From UBA9676 sp036522155 (GTDB lineage Bacteria > Actinomycetota > Actinomycetes > Streptosporangiales > Streptosporangiaceae), in contig DATDGI010000153.1 in assembly GCA_036522155.1 (NCBI GenBank), positions 1-20,588 on the forward strand: DNA of 20,588 nucleotides, in the 5' to 3' direction. The position numbers and the translations under genes were made by a program. This document shows, piece by piece, positions 6,698 to 13,296 of this stretch (position 1 is the first letter of the stretch; each line of letters begins with the position of its first letter). Under the pieces are notes generated by a model that saw nothing but the letters and a program-made list of their open reading frames with translations, did no database searches and was not told the DNA's origin.

Positions 6698-7606
6698 ATG
6701 CCGACGATCACGACCGACGATGGCGTGACGCTCTATGCGGAAGCCACCGGGGCCGGGACGCCGCTGCTGTTCATCCATGAGTTCGCCGGCGACCACCGGA
6801 GCTGGGAGCCCCAGGTACGGTTCTTCTCCGCCGGCTACCGCTGCGTCACCTACGCGGCCCGCGGGTACCCCCCGTCGGACGTGCCCGCGGATGGGGCCGC
6901 TTATTCGCAGGAACGGGCGGTCGCCGACGCGGTGGCCGTCCTGGACGGGCTTGGCCTGGACCGGGCCCACGTGATCGGCCTGTCCATGGGCGGGTTCACC
7001 GCCCTGCACCTGGCGCTGCGGCATCCCGGCCGGGTCGTCTCCGCCGTCGTGGCCGGGGCCGGATACGGCGCGCAGCCGGAGCGCCAGGAGGCGTTCCGCG
7101 CCGAGTGTGAGGCGATCGCCACCGCATTCGAGACCGAGGGCGCGGAACACTTCGCGGCCCGCTACGCGGTCGGCCCGGCCCGGGTGCAGTTCCAGAACAA
7201 GAACCCCCGCGGCTGGGCCGAGTTCGCCGCCGCGCTGGCCCAGCACTCATCGCTCGGGGCGGCACGGACGATGCGCGGCGTGCAGGCGGCCCGGCCCTCG
7301 CTGTACCAGCTGCGTGACCAATTGGCCCTGATCCGGACGCCGGTGCTGCTGGTGGTGGGTGACGAGGACGAGGGATGCCTGGAAACCGCGCTCATGCTCA
7401 AGCGCACCATTCCGGCGGCGGGCCTGGCCATCCTCCCCCGGACCGGTCACACCGCGAACCTTGAGGAACCAGACGTCTTCAACTGGGCGGTGGACAGTTT
7501 TCTCACTGCCGTTGAGCGGGGCGCGTGGCGCCCACGCGACCCGCGGTCGCTGTCATCGTCCACGACCGGGATAGCACCACGGCCGCAGTCGGCGGCACAC
7601 GGCTGA
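6698..7606 (+). CDS. alpha/beta-hydrolase
   Basis: A 302-residue single-domain hydrolase starting 7 nt after the regulator gene, so probably co-transcribed with it. The nucleophile elbow GLSMGG places Ser96; the acid is Asp222 or Asp224 in VVGDEDEG, and His251 lies in PRTGHTANLEEP. LLFIHEFAGDHRSWEPQ contains the HE(F/W) oxyanion-loop region and resembles 3-oxoadipate enol-lactonase and RutD-like enzymes. It probably hydrolyses an ester, lactone or carbamate intermediate of the pathway. The last 25 or so residues, after AVERGAW, are a low-complexity tail. The ribosome site is weak, which fits translational coupling. Confidence 0.88.
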   Translation: MPTITTDDGVTLYAEATGAGTPLLFIHEFAGDHRSWEPQVRFFSAGYRCVTYAARGYPPSDVPADGAAYSQERAVADAVAVLDGLGLDRAHVIGLSMGGFTALHLALRHPGRVVSAVVAGAGYGAQPERQEAFRAECEAIATAFETEGAEHFAARYAVGPARVQFQNKNPRGWAEFAAALAQHSSLGAARTMRGVQAARPSLYQLRDQLALIRTPVLLVVGDEDEGCLETALMLKRTIPAAGLAILPRTGHTANLEEPDVFNWAVDSFLTAVERGAWRPRDPRSLSSSTTGIAPRPQSAAHG

Positions 7607-7618
7607 GCCGGCGCGCCT

Positions 7619-7633
7619 GCCCGCTGAGCGGGC
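7619..7633. terminator. hairpin after the alpha/beta-hydrolase gene
   Basis: GCCCGCT-G-AGCGGGC begins 12 nt after the hydrolase stop codon. The self-complementary GC-rich sequence could end the gntR-hydrolase transcript; there is no T-run, as is common in high-GC actinobacteria. Confidence 0.45.
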
Positions 7634-7830
7634 TCTGGCACAGCCGCCCACCACCCGCACAAGTAGCCGATGAGCGGGCACAGACAACGTCCCCCGGCTT
7701 CGCATCGGGGCAGGCAACCCCTACCTGAGTAGGAAAGCGGCGTGCAGCTGAGTAGGTGTGCTCATGTGCGGCGGCTCGGCAGTTCTTACCGTGGGGAATA
7801 GGAGAAATTCATGCGAGGAACGTGATACCC

Positions 7831-8487
7831 ATGAAATTGCCCGACCGGAAGTTCCTGCTCCGCCTCATCATTGTTTCGCTCTCGATCACGGCCATGCTCG
7901 GAATCATCAGCGTGCTCGGGACCGGTCTCGGCGGGACTGGCGTCAAAATACTGGCCAGCGTGATTGGGATCGATGCCGCGAGCATTTTGGCGCTGTGCTG
8001 CACGGGGGCTGCGAAATCAGTATCGCAGCGGGCAGTCCAGGTGGCAGGCATGCTGGGTGCCTGCCTTGGCCTGGCTACCGGCATCTGCGTCATCTGGTGG
8101 GACACGACCGCCAGCGGCGTCAGGGAGGGCATCCTGCGGGCTAGCGTAGTGTTCTTCATTCTCGCGGCCGCCTCGGCGCATGCCTGCCTGGTGCTGCCGT
8201 CGCGTTCACACAGCCGGCCGGCACGAGCTGTCGTGACCGGGACGGTCCTGTGTATCGGGGCCGCCGCCGAACTCATCGCCAACTACGCGCTGTTTCCCAA
8301 TTTCGACCCGGGAAATGGCTACATCAAGGCACTCGCCGTGATACTGATCCTGGATGCGCTCGGCACCATCCTGATCCTGCTCATGCATCGCTTTGGGCCG
8401 CGCCGGCCAGATGCAGCGCCGCCGGAAGCCCATGCCCCGCCACCGTCACCGAACCCTTCCGGAGCAAAGGTGACAGCAGTTCCGTGA
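7831..8487 (+). CDS. six-helix integral membrane protein, function unknown
   Basis: A 218-residue protein from the ATG at 7831, with GAGGAA about 10 nt upstream; an in-frame GTG at 7822 sits too close to that site. Six hydrophobic stretches are visible, beginning LLRLIIVSLSITAMLGIISV, VKILASVIGIDAASILALCC, VAGMLGACLGLATGICVIWW, ILRASVVFFILAAASAHACL, VVTGTVLCIGAAAELIANYA and IKALAVILILDALGTILILL. The C-terminal tail is about 35 residues, rich in Pro and Ala, and presumably cytoplasmic. I do not recognise the family. It stands alone: it is separated from the hydrolase upstream by 224 bases and converges on the YceI gene downstream. Confidence 0.75.
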   Translation: MKLPDRKFLLRLIIVSLSITAMLGIISVLGTGLGGTGVKILASVIGIDAASILALCCTGAAKSVSQRAVQVAGMLGACLGLATGICVIWWDTTASGVREGILRASVVFFILAAASAHACLVLPSRSHSRPARAVVTGTVLCIGAAAELIANYALFPNFDPGNGYIKALAVILILDALGTILILLMHRFGPRRPDAAPPEAHAPPPSPNPSGAKVTAVP

Positions 8488-8530
8488 GCATCGCTAACGG
8501 GGCGCCCGCGGGAATGCCTGCCGGGGTGTG

Positions 8531-9079
8531 TCAGGGCTCCGATGTGAGGTCGATGTCGAACTCGACCTCGACCTCGTCGCGCAGCTTGAGCGCCCCCAGG
8601 AACGCCGAATAAGGACGGATCCCCCACCGGGACTGCATGACGACCGCCGACCCGTGCGCGTGGCCCGCGGTCAGCTGGCCCTCGATAGTGACCGGCTGGG
8701 TGACACCCACGATGGTCAGGTCACCGTCGATGCGGAACGCCTCCGGTGTCCCGCTGACCTGAGTCGACACAAAGGTGATCACCGGGTGCTGCCTGGTGTT
8801 GAGGATCTTGCCGCGAAGGGTGTTCTTGATGTCGGCGCGGTCGGCATCGGTCAGCGGCTTGACACCGCCGGTTCCCTCCCGGACCTCGAATGAGCCGACT
8901 TCGGCCTCGACCGTCACCGACGAGCCCGCCGGGCTGGCGGCATCGATAAGGACGTTCCCGTGCCAGCGGGTCACCTCGATAGTCAGATCGTGACCTGCCA
9001 TCGCGCCCAGCCCGGTGCGGGCCGTCTTAACCAGCAGCCGGCCAGATTGCGGTCCCACCAGATAGCTGCCCTCGGCCAT
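8531..9079 (-). CDS. YceI-family lipocalin-like protein
   Basis: The 182-residue form starting at MAEGSYLVGPQSGRL fits the usual length of actinobacterial YceI proteins; an ATG at 9175 would add 32 residues without family character. Recognisable features are the opening strand YLVGPQSGRLLVKTARTG, the central LTDADRADIKNTLRGKILN, HPVITFVSTQV, and the closing MQSRWGIRPYSAFLGALKLRDEVEVEFDI. YceI proteins form an extended beta-barrel that binds polyisoprenoid or amphiphilic ligands. There is no signal peptide, so this one is probably cytoplasmic, unlike the periplasmic E. coli protein. It converges with the membrane protein gene and diverges from the GNAT gene. Confidence 0.9.
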   Translation of the reverse strand: MAEGSYLVGPQSGRLLVKTARTGLGAMAGHDLTIEVTRWHGNVLIDAASPAGSSVTVEAEVGSFEVREGTGGVKPLTDADRADIKNTLRGKILNTRQHPVITFVSTQVSGTPEAFRIDGDLTIVGVTQPVTIEGQLTAGHAHGSAVVMQSRWGIRPYSAFLGALKLRDEVEVEFDIDLTSEP

Positions 9080-9223
9080 GCCCACCACGCCTATCCGATC
9101 GCCGTATCCGCCCCCGACGGCCTCACAGCTGGCCGCCAGCTCGCCCTGCCGGGTCGTAGGACAACTTACGCTCATGGCCGCGAGCCGCGCGTGGCTGGTC
9201 GCCCCGGTGTCAGGATGATTTGC

Positions 9224-10144
9224 ATGGCGGGCTCGTGGGTGCTGCGGCCGTTCAGCGGCGCGGCTGACCATGCGGTGGTTGAGGCGCTGTGGTCAGCTGC
9301 GCTGGCGCCGCGGTGGCCGCTGCTGCCGGGGGCTATCACCATGGTGCGCGACGGCTTCGTCGCTATGGACCGCGGGTATCCGGTCGGCTGTGTCGCGGTG
9401 GATCTCGCTGGGAGCATTCCGCTGGTGATCGTCGACCCGGCTCACCAGCGCCGCGGGATTGGCACTGATCTGCTCAGCGCCGCGCTGGCCCGGCTGGCCG
9501 CTGCCGGCGTCACCTGGGCCCATGCGGGCAGCGGCGGCACGGACTACATCTGGCCTGGCGTGCCGCTGGACCTGCCCGCGGCCGGGCGCTTTTTCGCCGC
9601 CCGCGGCTGGCATGCCGACCATGACACCTTGGACCTGGTGGCTGACTTGCGCGAGTACCGCCCGCCCGCAGCCGCCGCCGAGCGGGTCAGGCAGGCTAGC
9701 GTCACCATCGCGCCCGTGGTGGCCGCCGACCTCGCCGCCGTCCTGGCCTTCGAGACCGCCACGTTCCCCAGCTGGGCCCAGTGGTTCCGGGCCGGCGACC
9801 AGGACATCCTGCTCGCCCGCGACGGCACGGGAACGATCCTCGCCACCTTGCTATTTGATGGCCCCGGCGCGGACACCGTCTTCCTGCCGATGCTCGGGCC
9901 GGCCGCCGCCACCATCGGCTGCGTGGGGGTCGCGCCCCACATGGAAGGACGCGGCATCGGCACCGCCCTGGTGGCCCGCGCGTCGGAGATACTGCGCGAC
10001 CGCGGCGCCGGCGCCTGCCCCATCGGCTGGACGGTCCGCGAAACTTTCTACACCCGGGCGGGGTACCGGCCGTGGCGGCGCTACCGGATGTTCCGCAAGG
10101 CCACGAGCTGTCACCCAGCGCCGCTTCCCACCCGCCCGGAATGA
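9224..10144 (+). CDS. tandem-domain GNAT N-acetyltransferase
   Basis: A 306-residue protein from the second of two close ATGs (9215, 9224); the AGGA at 9212-9215 is spaced correctly only for 9224. Both halves have a GNAT acetyl-CoA loop: HQRRGIGTDLL (75-84) and HMEGRGIGTALV (239-250). The first domain continues GGTDYIWPGVPLDLPAAGRFF and then FAARGWH; the second ends FYTRAGYRPWRRYRMF. Two-domain GNATs include mycothiol synthase and several uncharacterised actinobacterial enzymes; the substrate here is unknown. It is a single-gene unit, divergent from the YceI gene. Confidence 0.88.
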   Translation: MAGSWVLRPFSGAADHAVVEALWSAALAPRWPLLPGAITMVRDGFVAMDRGYPVGCVAVDLAGSIPLVIVDPAHQRRGIGTDLLSAALARLAAAGVTWAHAGSGGTDYIWPGVPLDLPAAGRFFAARGWHADHDTLDLVADLREYRPPAAAAERVRQASVTIAPVVAADLAAVLAFETATFPSWAQWFRAGDQDILLARDGTGTILATLLFDGPGADTVFLPMLGPAAATIGCVGVAPHMEGRGIGTALVARASEILRDRGAGACPIGWTVRETFYTRAGYRPWRRYRMFRKATSCHPAPLPTRPE

Positions 10145-10188
10145 TCTTCAGGATGGAGGGCCGCACACGTCCTCGATTGGCATGCCCG

Positions 10189-10208
10189 CCGGGCGCCAGG
10201 ACGCCCGG
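10189..10208. terminator. bidirectional terminator-like hairpin
   Basis: CCGGGCG - 6-nt loop CCAGGA - CGCCCGG, a perfect 7-bp stem in the 99-base gap between the converging GNAT and cupin genes. Position and symmetry fit a shared terminator; no T-run. Confidence 0.55.
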
Positions 10209-10243
10209 ATTCTGCCGCATCTGGCGCGAGGCCTGCGGGAGTG

Positions 10244-10630
10244 TCATGTGCCGATGATGGGGGCTGGTTCGCCGCGTGCTGCTATCTGGCGGTCGAGCTG
10301 GGACGGCCCGGTGATCACCAGCGCGGTGGCTGGCCCGGTGCTGGTGACCAGGAAGCTGTGCGGGTGATCGCGCGGCACGAAGACGAAGGTGCCGGCCCTG
10401 GCGGTCCAGCTGTCCTCACCGCAATAGCCGGTGAGCTCGCCCGCGAGCAGGTAGAACATTTCGTCCTCGCCGGCGTGCACGTGCGTCTGCACTGACAGGC
10501 CCGGCGGGTACGTGGACTCCATCACCCCCAGCTGGCCGAGCGTGTGCTCACCCGATGCTTTGATCACAATCCGCGCGCCGTGGAAGCCGTAGGCTGGTCC
10601 CTCACGCGGCTCCAGCACGAAACCGGGCAT
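10244..10630 (-). CDS. small single-domain cupin
   Basis: A 128-residue protein with a complete cupin metal site: motif 1 is HVHAGEDE (His50, His52, Glu57) followed by FYLLAGELTG, and motif 2 is GTFVFVPRDHPHSF, which supplies His91. Small cupins of this kind resemble quercetinase-like or polyketide-enzyme-associated proteins and hold one divalent metal ion; the reaction cannot be assigned. It lies 51 bases downstream of the RidA gene on the same strand and is probably co-transcribed. Confidence 0.88.
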   Translation of the reverse strand: MPGFVLEPREGPAYGFHGARIVIKASGEHTLGQLGVMESTYPPGLSVQTHVHAGEDEMFYLLAGELTGYCGEDSWTARAGTFVFVPRDHPHSFLVTSTGPATALVITGPSQLDRQIAARGEPAPIIGT

Positions 10631-10681
10631 TGCTGATCACCATCTTCCCCTGGTGCCGGTGCTGCAGCCCCGGGCATGCTG

Positions 10682-11095
10682 TCAGCGGCTGTCTATAGCC
10701 AGCGCGAACGCCTCCACTTCCAGCAGGAACTCCGGGCGGGCCAGCGCCACCACCTGGACGGCGGTGCTGGCCGGCAGATGGGCGGTGGCGATGAACTCAT
10801 CGCGCACCATGCGGACCGCCGGCAGGTGCGCCATGTCGGTGAGGTAGTAGGTCAGCTTGATCACCTCGCCAAATGACAGCCCGGCTGCGGCCAGGCAGCG
10901 CCGCAGGTTCTCAAACACCTGGCGGGCCTGCGCGGATGGGTCGCCCGGGCCGACGAGCTGGCCGTTCCCGTCGATGGCGACCTGGCCGGACACGGCAACC
11001 AGCTGCCCGGTGCCGGTGACCACATGGGTGTAGCCAGAACCCGGGGTGACACCCTCGGGCCGGGCGATGTAGGTGAGCCGTTGCTGCGACGTCAT
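10682..11095 (-). CDS. RidA-family protein (enamine/imine deaminase or related)
   Basis: The 137-residue form from the ATG at 11095 matches the usual RidA length; the frame continues upstream but nothing there resembles the family. Signatures are LVAVSGQVAIDGNGQLVG (32-49), the helix DPSAQARQVFENLRRCLAAAGL, YYLTDM, and the active-site strand ALARPEFLLEVEAFA with Arg120 and Glu126. Arg120 is the residue RidA uses to hold the carboxylate of 2-aminoacrylate. Classical RidA removes reactive enamines from PLP enzymes; many paralogues have other roles. It heads a two-gene unit with the cupin. Confidence 0.87.
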   Translation of the reverse strand: MTSQQRLTYIARPEGVTPGSGYTHVVTGTGQLVAVSGQVAIDGNGQLVGPGDPSAQARQVFENLRRCLAAAGLSFGEVIKLTYYLTDMAHLPAVRMVRDEFIATAHLPASTAVQVVALARPEFLLEVEAFALAIDSR

Positions 11096-11224
11096 AGCGG
11101 TATTGTCGCGTGAGCCGTTCTGGCGCCCGAAAGCCCCCGCGCACAGGTTCATATTCCGGCGCATACCCTCCTCGCCGCCTACATGGCTTCCGGCTCCTGA
11201 CCGCATGGCTTGGCTATAGCAGCC

Positions 11225-11239
11225 GATGCATATAGCATC
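11225..11239. promoter_or_regulatory. inverted repeat at the toxin-antitoxin promoter (putative operator)
   Basis: GATGC-ATATA-GCATC ends 6 nt before the toxin ATG. Upstream, TTGGCT (11210-11215) and TAGCAT (11233-11238) are 17 nt apart and could be -35 and -10 boxes, so the repeat would overlap the promoter, the usual place for antitoxin autoregulation. With this promoter, transcription would begin at or next to the ATG, giving a leaderless message, which fits the absence of a Shine-Dalgarno. Confidence 0.5.
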
Positions 11240-11245
11240 AGATAC

Positions 11246-11611
11246 ATGGCTGGCCTGTACGAGGTTGAGATCGAGCCGGAAGTGCGGTCCTGGCTGTCCA
11301 GGCTGAGCGACCGCGACTTCGGCCGCGTCGACTTCCTCGTCGGCCTGCTCGCCGAGCACGCCGAAGCTCTCGGCGAGCCTTACACACGCCACCTGGGCGG
11401 GAAGGTCAGGGAGCTGAGGTTCCACCTGTTACGCCAGCAGGCCCGGGTCACCTACTGGCTGGCACCGGGCCGACGGGTGATCTTACTGACGGTGTTCCGC
11501 AAGACGCGCAGCGCCGAGACCGCCGAGGTAGCCCGTGCCTTGCAAGCCCAGAAGATCTGCGAGGCCGAACACGGCACCGCTCATAAGGTGTTCGACCGGG
11601 AGGTGAACTGA
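11246..11611 (+). CDS. HigB/RelE-like toxin of a type II toxin-antitoxin module
   Basis: A 121-residue protein of the RelE/ParE superfamily, HigB-like (phage Gp49-like) branch. Typical stretches are VEIEPEVRSWLSRLSDRD at the N-terminus, the core LGGKVRELRFHLLRQQARVTYWLAPGRR split by Gly-Lys and Arg residues, and VILLTVFRKTRSAETAEVARA. HigB toxins cleave mRNA on the ribosome; Arg and Lys residues in the LRF, RVTYW and FRKT strands are the likely RNase residues. The start at 11246 aligns with the usual N-terminus and comes immediately after an operator-like inverted repeat. Toxin-before-antitoxin order is the HigBA pattern. The antitoxin starts 1 nt after its stop. Confidence 0.88.
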   Translation: MAGLYEVEIEPEVRSWLSRLSDRDFGRVDFLVGLLAEHAEALGEPYTRHLGGKVRELRFHLLRQQARVTYWLAPGRRVILLTVFRKTRSAETAEVARALQAQKICEAEHGTAHKVFDREVN

Positions 11612-11612
11612 C

Positions 11613-11909
11613 ATGACCGGAGAACACTCCTCCTACGAGGAACTCGCCGCCCAGCGCCGTGACAGCGACGACTACCGCGAGGGATACGCCGAGGCCCGCC
11701 GGGCATTCCTGATCGGCCAGGCAGTCCGCGAACGCCGCCTGGCCCTGGGACTCTCCCAGGTCGAACTCGCTGCCCGCGCGAGCATGACCCAGCCCGCCCT
11801 CTCCCGCCTGGAAGCAGGCGGGGTCGTGCCCACGATCCCGCTGCTGGAACGGATCAGCGCAGCCCTCGACGCCGACCTCATTGTGCAAATCGCGCCCCGC
11901 GCCGCCTGA
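11613..11909 (+). CDS. HigA-like XRE antitoxin
   Basis: A 98-residue protein whose residues about 36-90 form an XRE helix-turn-helix (VRERRLALGLSQVELAARA, then MTQPALSRLEAGG and PTIPLLERISAAL). The N-terminal 35 residues are acidic and probably wrap the toxin. It starts one base after the toxin stop codon, with GGGAGGTG inside the end of the toxin gene as ribosome site. It is expected to neutralise the toxin and repress the module, possibly at the inverted repeat at 11225-11239. Confidence 0.9.
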   Translation: MTGEHSSYEELAAQRRDSDDYREGYAEARRAFLIGQAVRERRLALGLSQVELAARASMTQPALSRLEAGGVVPTIPLLERISAALDADLIVQIAPRAA

Positions 11910-11916
11910 CACGATC

Positions 11917-11929
11917 GGCACTCGGTGCC
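11917..11929. terminator. small hairpin after the antitoxin gene
   Basis: GGCAC-TCG-GTGCC begins 7 nt after the antitoxin stop. A 5-bp stem is short, so this is only a candidate terminator. Confidence 0.3.
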
Positions 11930-12021
11930 ACGCCCGGCGCGGCCCGGGTAGCCGAATTGAGGACGTTGCGCTGGTACATGTTTATGCGGCTCCGGCCTGG
12001 TATCTCCCATTCCCCAGAGGG

Positions 12022-12104
12022 GGAGCAGAACACCCCGCGTTCGAGGCGCCGTCTTGCAGTTCGGCGAGCCATGGTTCGACCTGGTTGATCCACGAGGCGT
12101 AGGC
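12022..12104 (-). pseudogene. scrap of an IS630-type transposase (C-terminal region, frameshifted)
   Basis: On the minus strand, 12098-12054 reads ASWINQVEPWLAELQ, very close to the ASWLNQVE-W-F-x-x-L block near the DDE glutamate of IS630-family transposases. In those proteins it is followed by a basic stretch of the type LxRGVFxS; here RRLERGVFCS occurs directly afterwards (ending at 12022), but in a different frame. No other transposase blocks or terminal repeats are evident, so only a short decayed piece remains. The 262 bases from the antitoxin to the next intact gene hold nothing else recognisable. Confidence 0.45.
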
Positions 12105-12171
12105 CGCAGGTTTGCGGCAGGCTGGATGCCTGGAGGTAGCAGGCCGTGCCTTCCACCGCAGGGGGAAGCAG

Positions 12172-12465
12172 ATGACAGCCACCACCGAACAAATCAGCCG
12201 CCTGCTCCACGAGGCTGGCGAGACCCACCATCGCGTGTTCCGGATTGTCGACGGCGCCGACGACGACTGGGCCAGCTGGTACTCCGACTGGCTTATTAAC
12301 CTCTCCGAGCTGCCCTCGCTGCTGGGCGCCAAGCCCGTCCGCAGTGAGCTGACCTATCTGCTCGTCAGCCTCGACCAGGACTACACCGCCAGCCAGCCCG
12401 GCGAACCCTGGGAAACGTATTACGCCCAGCGCATCTTCGATCACTTCAGTTCCCCGGGGCGCTGA
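12172..12465 (+). CDS. small conserved-looking protein of unknown function
   Basis: A 97-residue acidic protein from an ATG with an AGGGGGA site 6 nt upstream; the frame is open further back but without a ribosome site. It is predicted soluble, mostly helical, with an aromatic patch DDDWASWYSDWLINLSELP (residues 27-45), then SELTYLLVSLDQDYT and EPWETYYAQRIFDHFS. The regular amphipathic pattern, good ribosome site and coding-like composition argue that it is real. I believe similar small proteins are common in actinomycetes, but I cannot name the family. It faces the truncated methyltransferase gene tail to tail. Confidence 0.65.
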   Translation: MTATTEQISRLLHEAGETHHRVFRIVDGADDDWASWYSDWLINLSELPSLLGAKPVRSELTYLLVSLDQDYTASQPGEPWETYYAQRIFDHFSSPGR

Positions 12466-12780
12466 AGTCGCCGCACGCGCCTGGGCGATGGCGCCGGGCG
12501 AGAAATCGATCCCCGTCAGCCGGGCGCCGGACACGCTGGCGAACCACAGGCCGATCCCGCCACGGCCGCAGCACAGGTCGACGAGGTGATCGCCGGGCCC
12601 GAGCCGCAACTGCGCCAGAACACGATCCAGGCCCTGGCGCGGGACGAGCGAGAACGGCTCGACACCCGGCGGGAAAGGGCCAAGTACCCGGTCAAACAGC
12701 TCGTTCGTACGCGGGGCCTGGGAAATCTGGGCGAACACCTCATCGAAGACGTCCGCAGACAGCGCATCGTCATCGGGCAC
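12466..12780 (-). pseudogene. 5' fragment of a class I SAM-dependent methyltransferase
   Basis: From a GTG at 12780 the minus strand encodes about 105 residues of a methyltransferase: an N-terminal helical lead-in (DDALSADVFDEVFAQIS, NELFDRVLGPFPPG), motif I LVDLCCGRGGIGLWFA and the next strand LTGIDFSPGAIAQARA. Homology stops at about 12470. The frame stays open leftwards to 11878, but that part is the antisense of the small gene at 12172-12465 and of further debris, and has no methyltransferase motifs II-IV. About two thirds of a normal enzyme is missing, so this is a truncated remnant. Confidence 0.65.
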
Positions 12781-12934
12781 CGGGCCGCCGCCTTCCTCTG
12801 CCGATGGCCACCATACGCGGCAAGACATCTGCGCTGCCCAAAGGCCGGAGACTCGCCTGACCGGGGCCTGGCCCCGCTGGCCGGGCCCGCAGCGGGGCGG
12901 AGACAGGCCGCTGACCGCGCTGACTGGCCGCGCC

Positions 12935-13171
12935 GTGGGCGCCTGGCTCGTCGGCCTCGGGATCATCGCTGCCCAGGCCTGGCATGCCGACCGGTACGAA
13001 GTCGCCGCGGTCGCCTTCCCGTCTGTCACCGTCTACGCGGCGTTGCAGCTAGCCGTGCTGGCCGGGTTCGCCCGTTCGATGCACTGGGCTCAGCCGCCGG
13101 TCTGGTGCTACACGCTGTTCCTAGCCAGCCTGCTTGCCGTCGGCGTGACTGGCGTAGTCAGGCGCCGCTGA
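12935..13171 (+). pseudogene. C-terminal remnant of an integral membrane protein
   Basis: This encodes 78 residues with three hydrophobic helices (VGAWLVGLGIIAAQAW, VTVYAALQLAVLAGFA, VWCYTLFLASLLAVGVTGVV) and a basic end VRRR. In the same frame just upstream, RPLTALTGRAVGAW continues the protein without an ATG or ribosome site, and reminds me of the PLTxLTARxxGAW block in the second half of larger actinobacterial membrane proteins. The coding signal fades before about 12860. Most likely the N-terminal half has been lost; a genuine small membrane protein starting at the GTG is the alternative. Confidence 0.5.
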
Positions 13172-13296
13172 CTCAGCTGAGCACAGCCGATCGCATCGTT
13201 GACCTGACGAGAGACGGGATAATAGTCCGCATAGACGGTCACCGTTGAGTTTCCGGCAGGCGGGCCCTACGAAGGGTCCCGACGAGAAGAGCAGGT

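Noticed and set aside
11878..12470. Continuation of the methyltransferase frame to a stop at 11878, which would give a 300-residue or longer protein.
   Set aside because: After motif I and the next strand the sequence has no methyltransferase character and is the complement of an intact small gene; it is read-through of a truncated gene.
13172..13181. CTCAGCTGAG palindrome after the membrane-protein remnant.
   Set aside because: A single 10-bp palindrome without a second copy or a linked regulator; likely chance.
13199..13225. TTGACC followed by GATAATAG as a promoter for the NYN-LOTUS gene.
   Set aside because: The spacer is only 13-15 nt, shorter than a usual sigma-70-type promoter; too weak to list as a feature.
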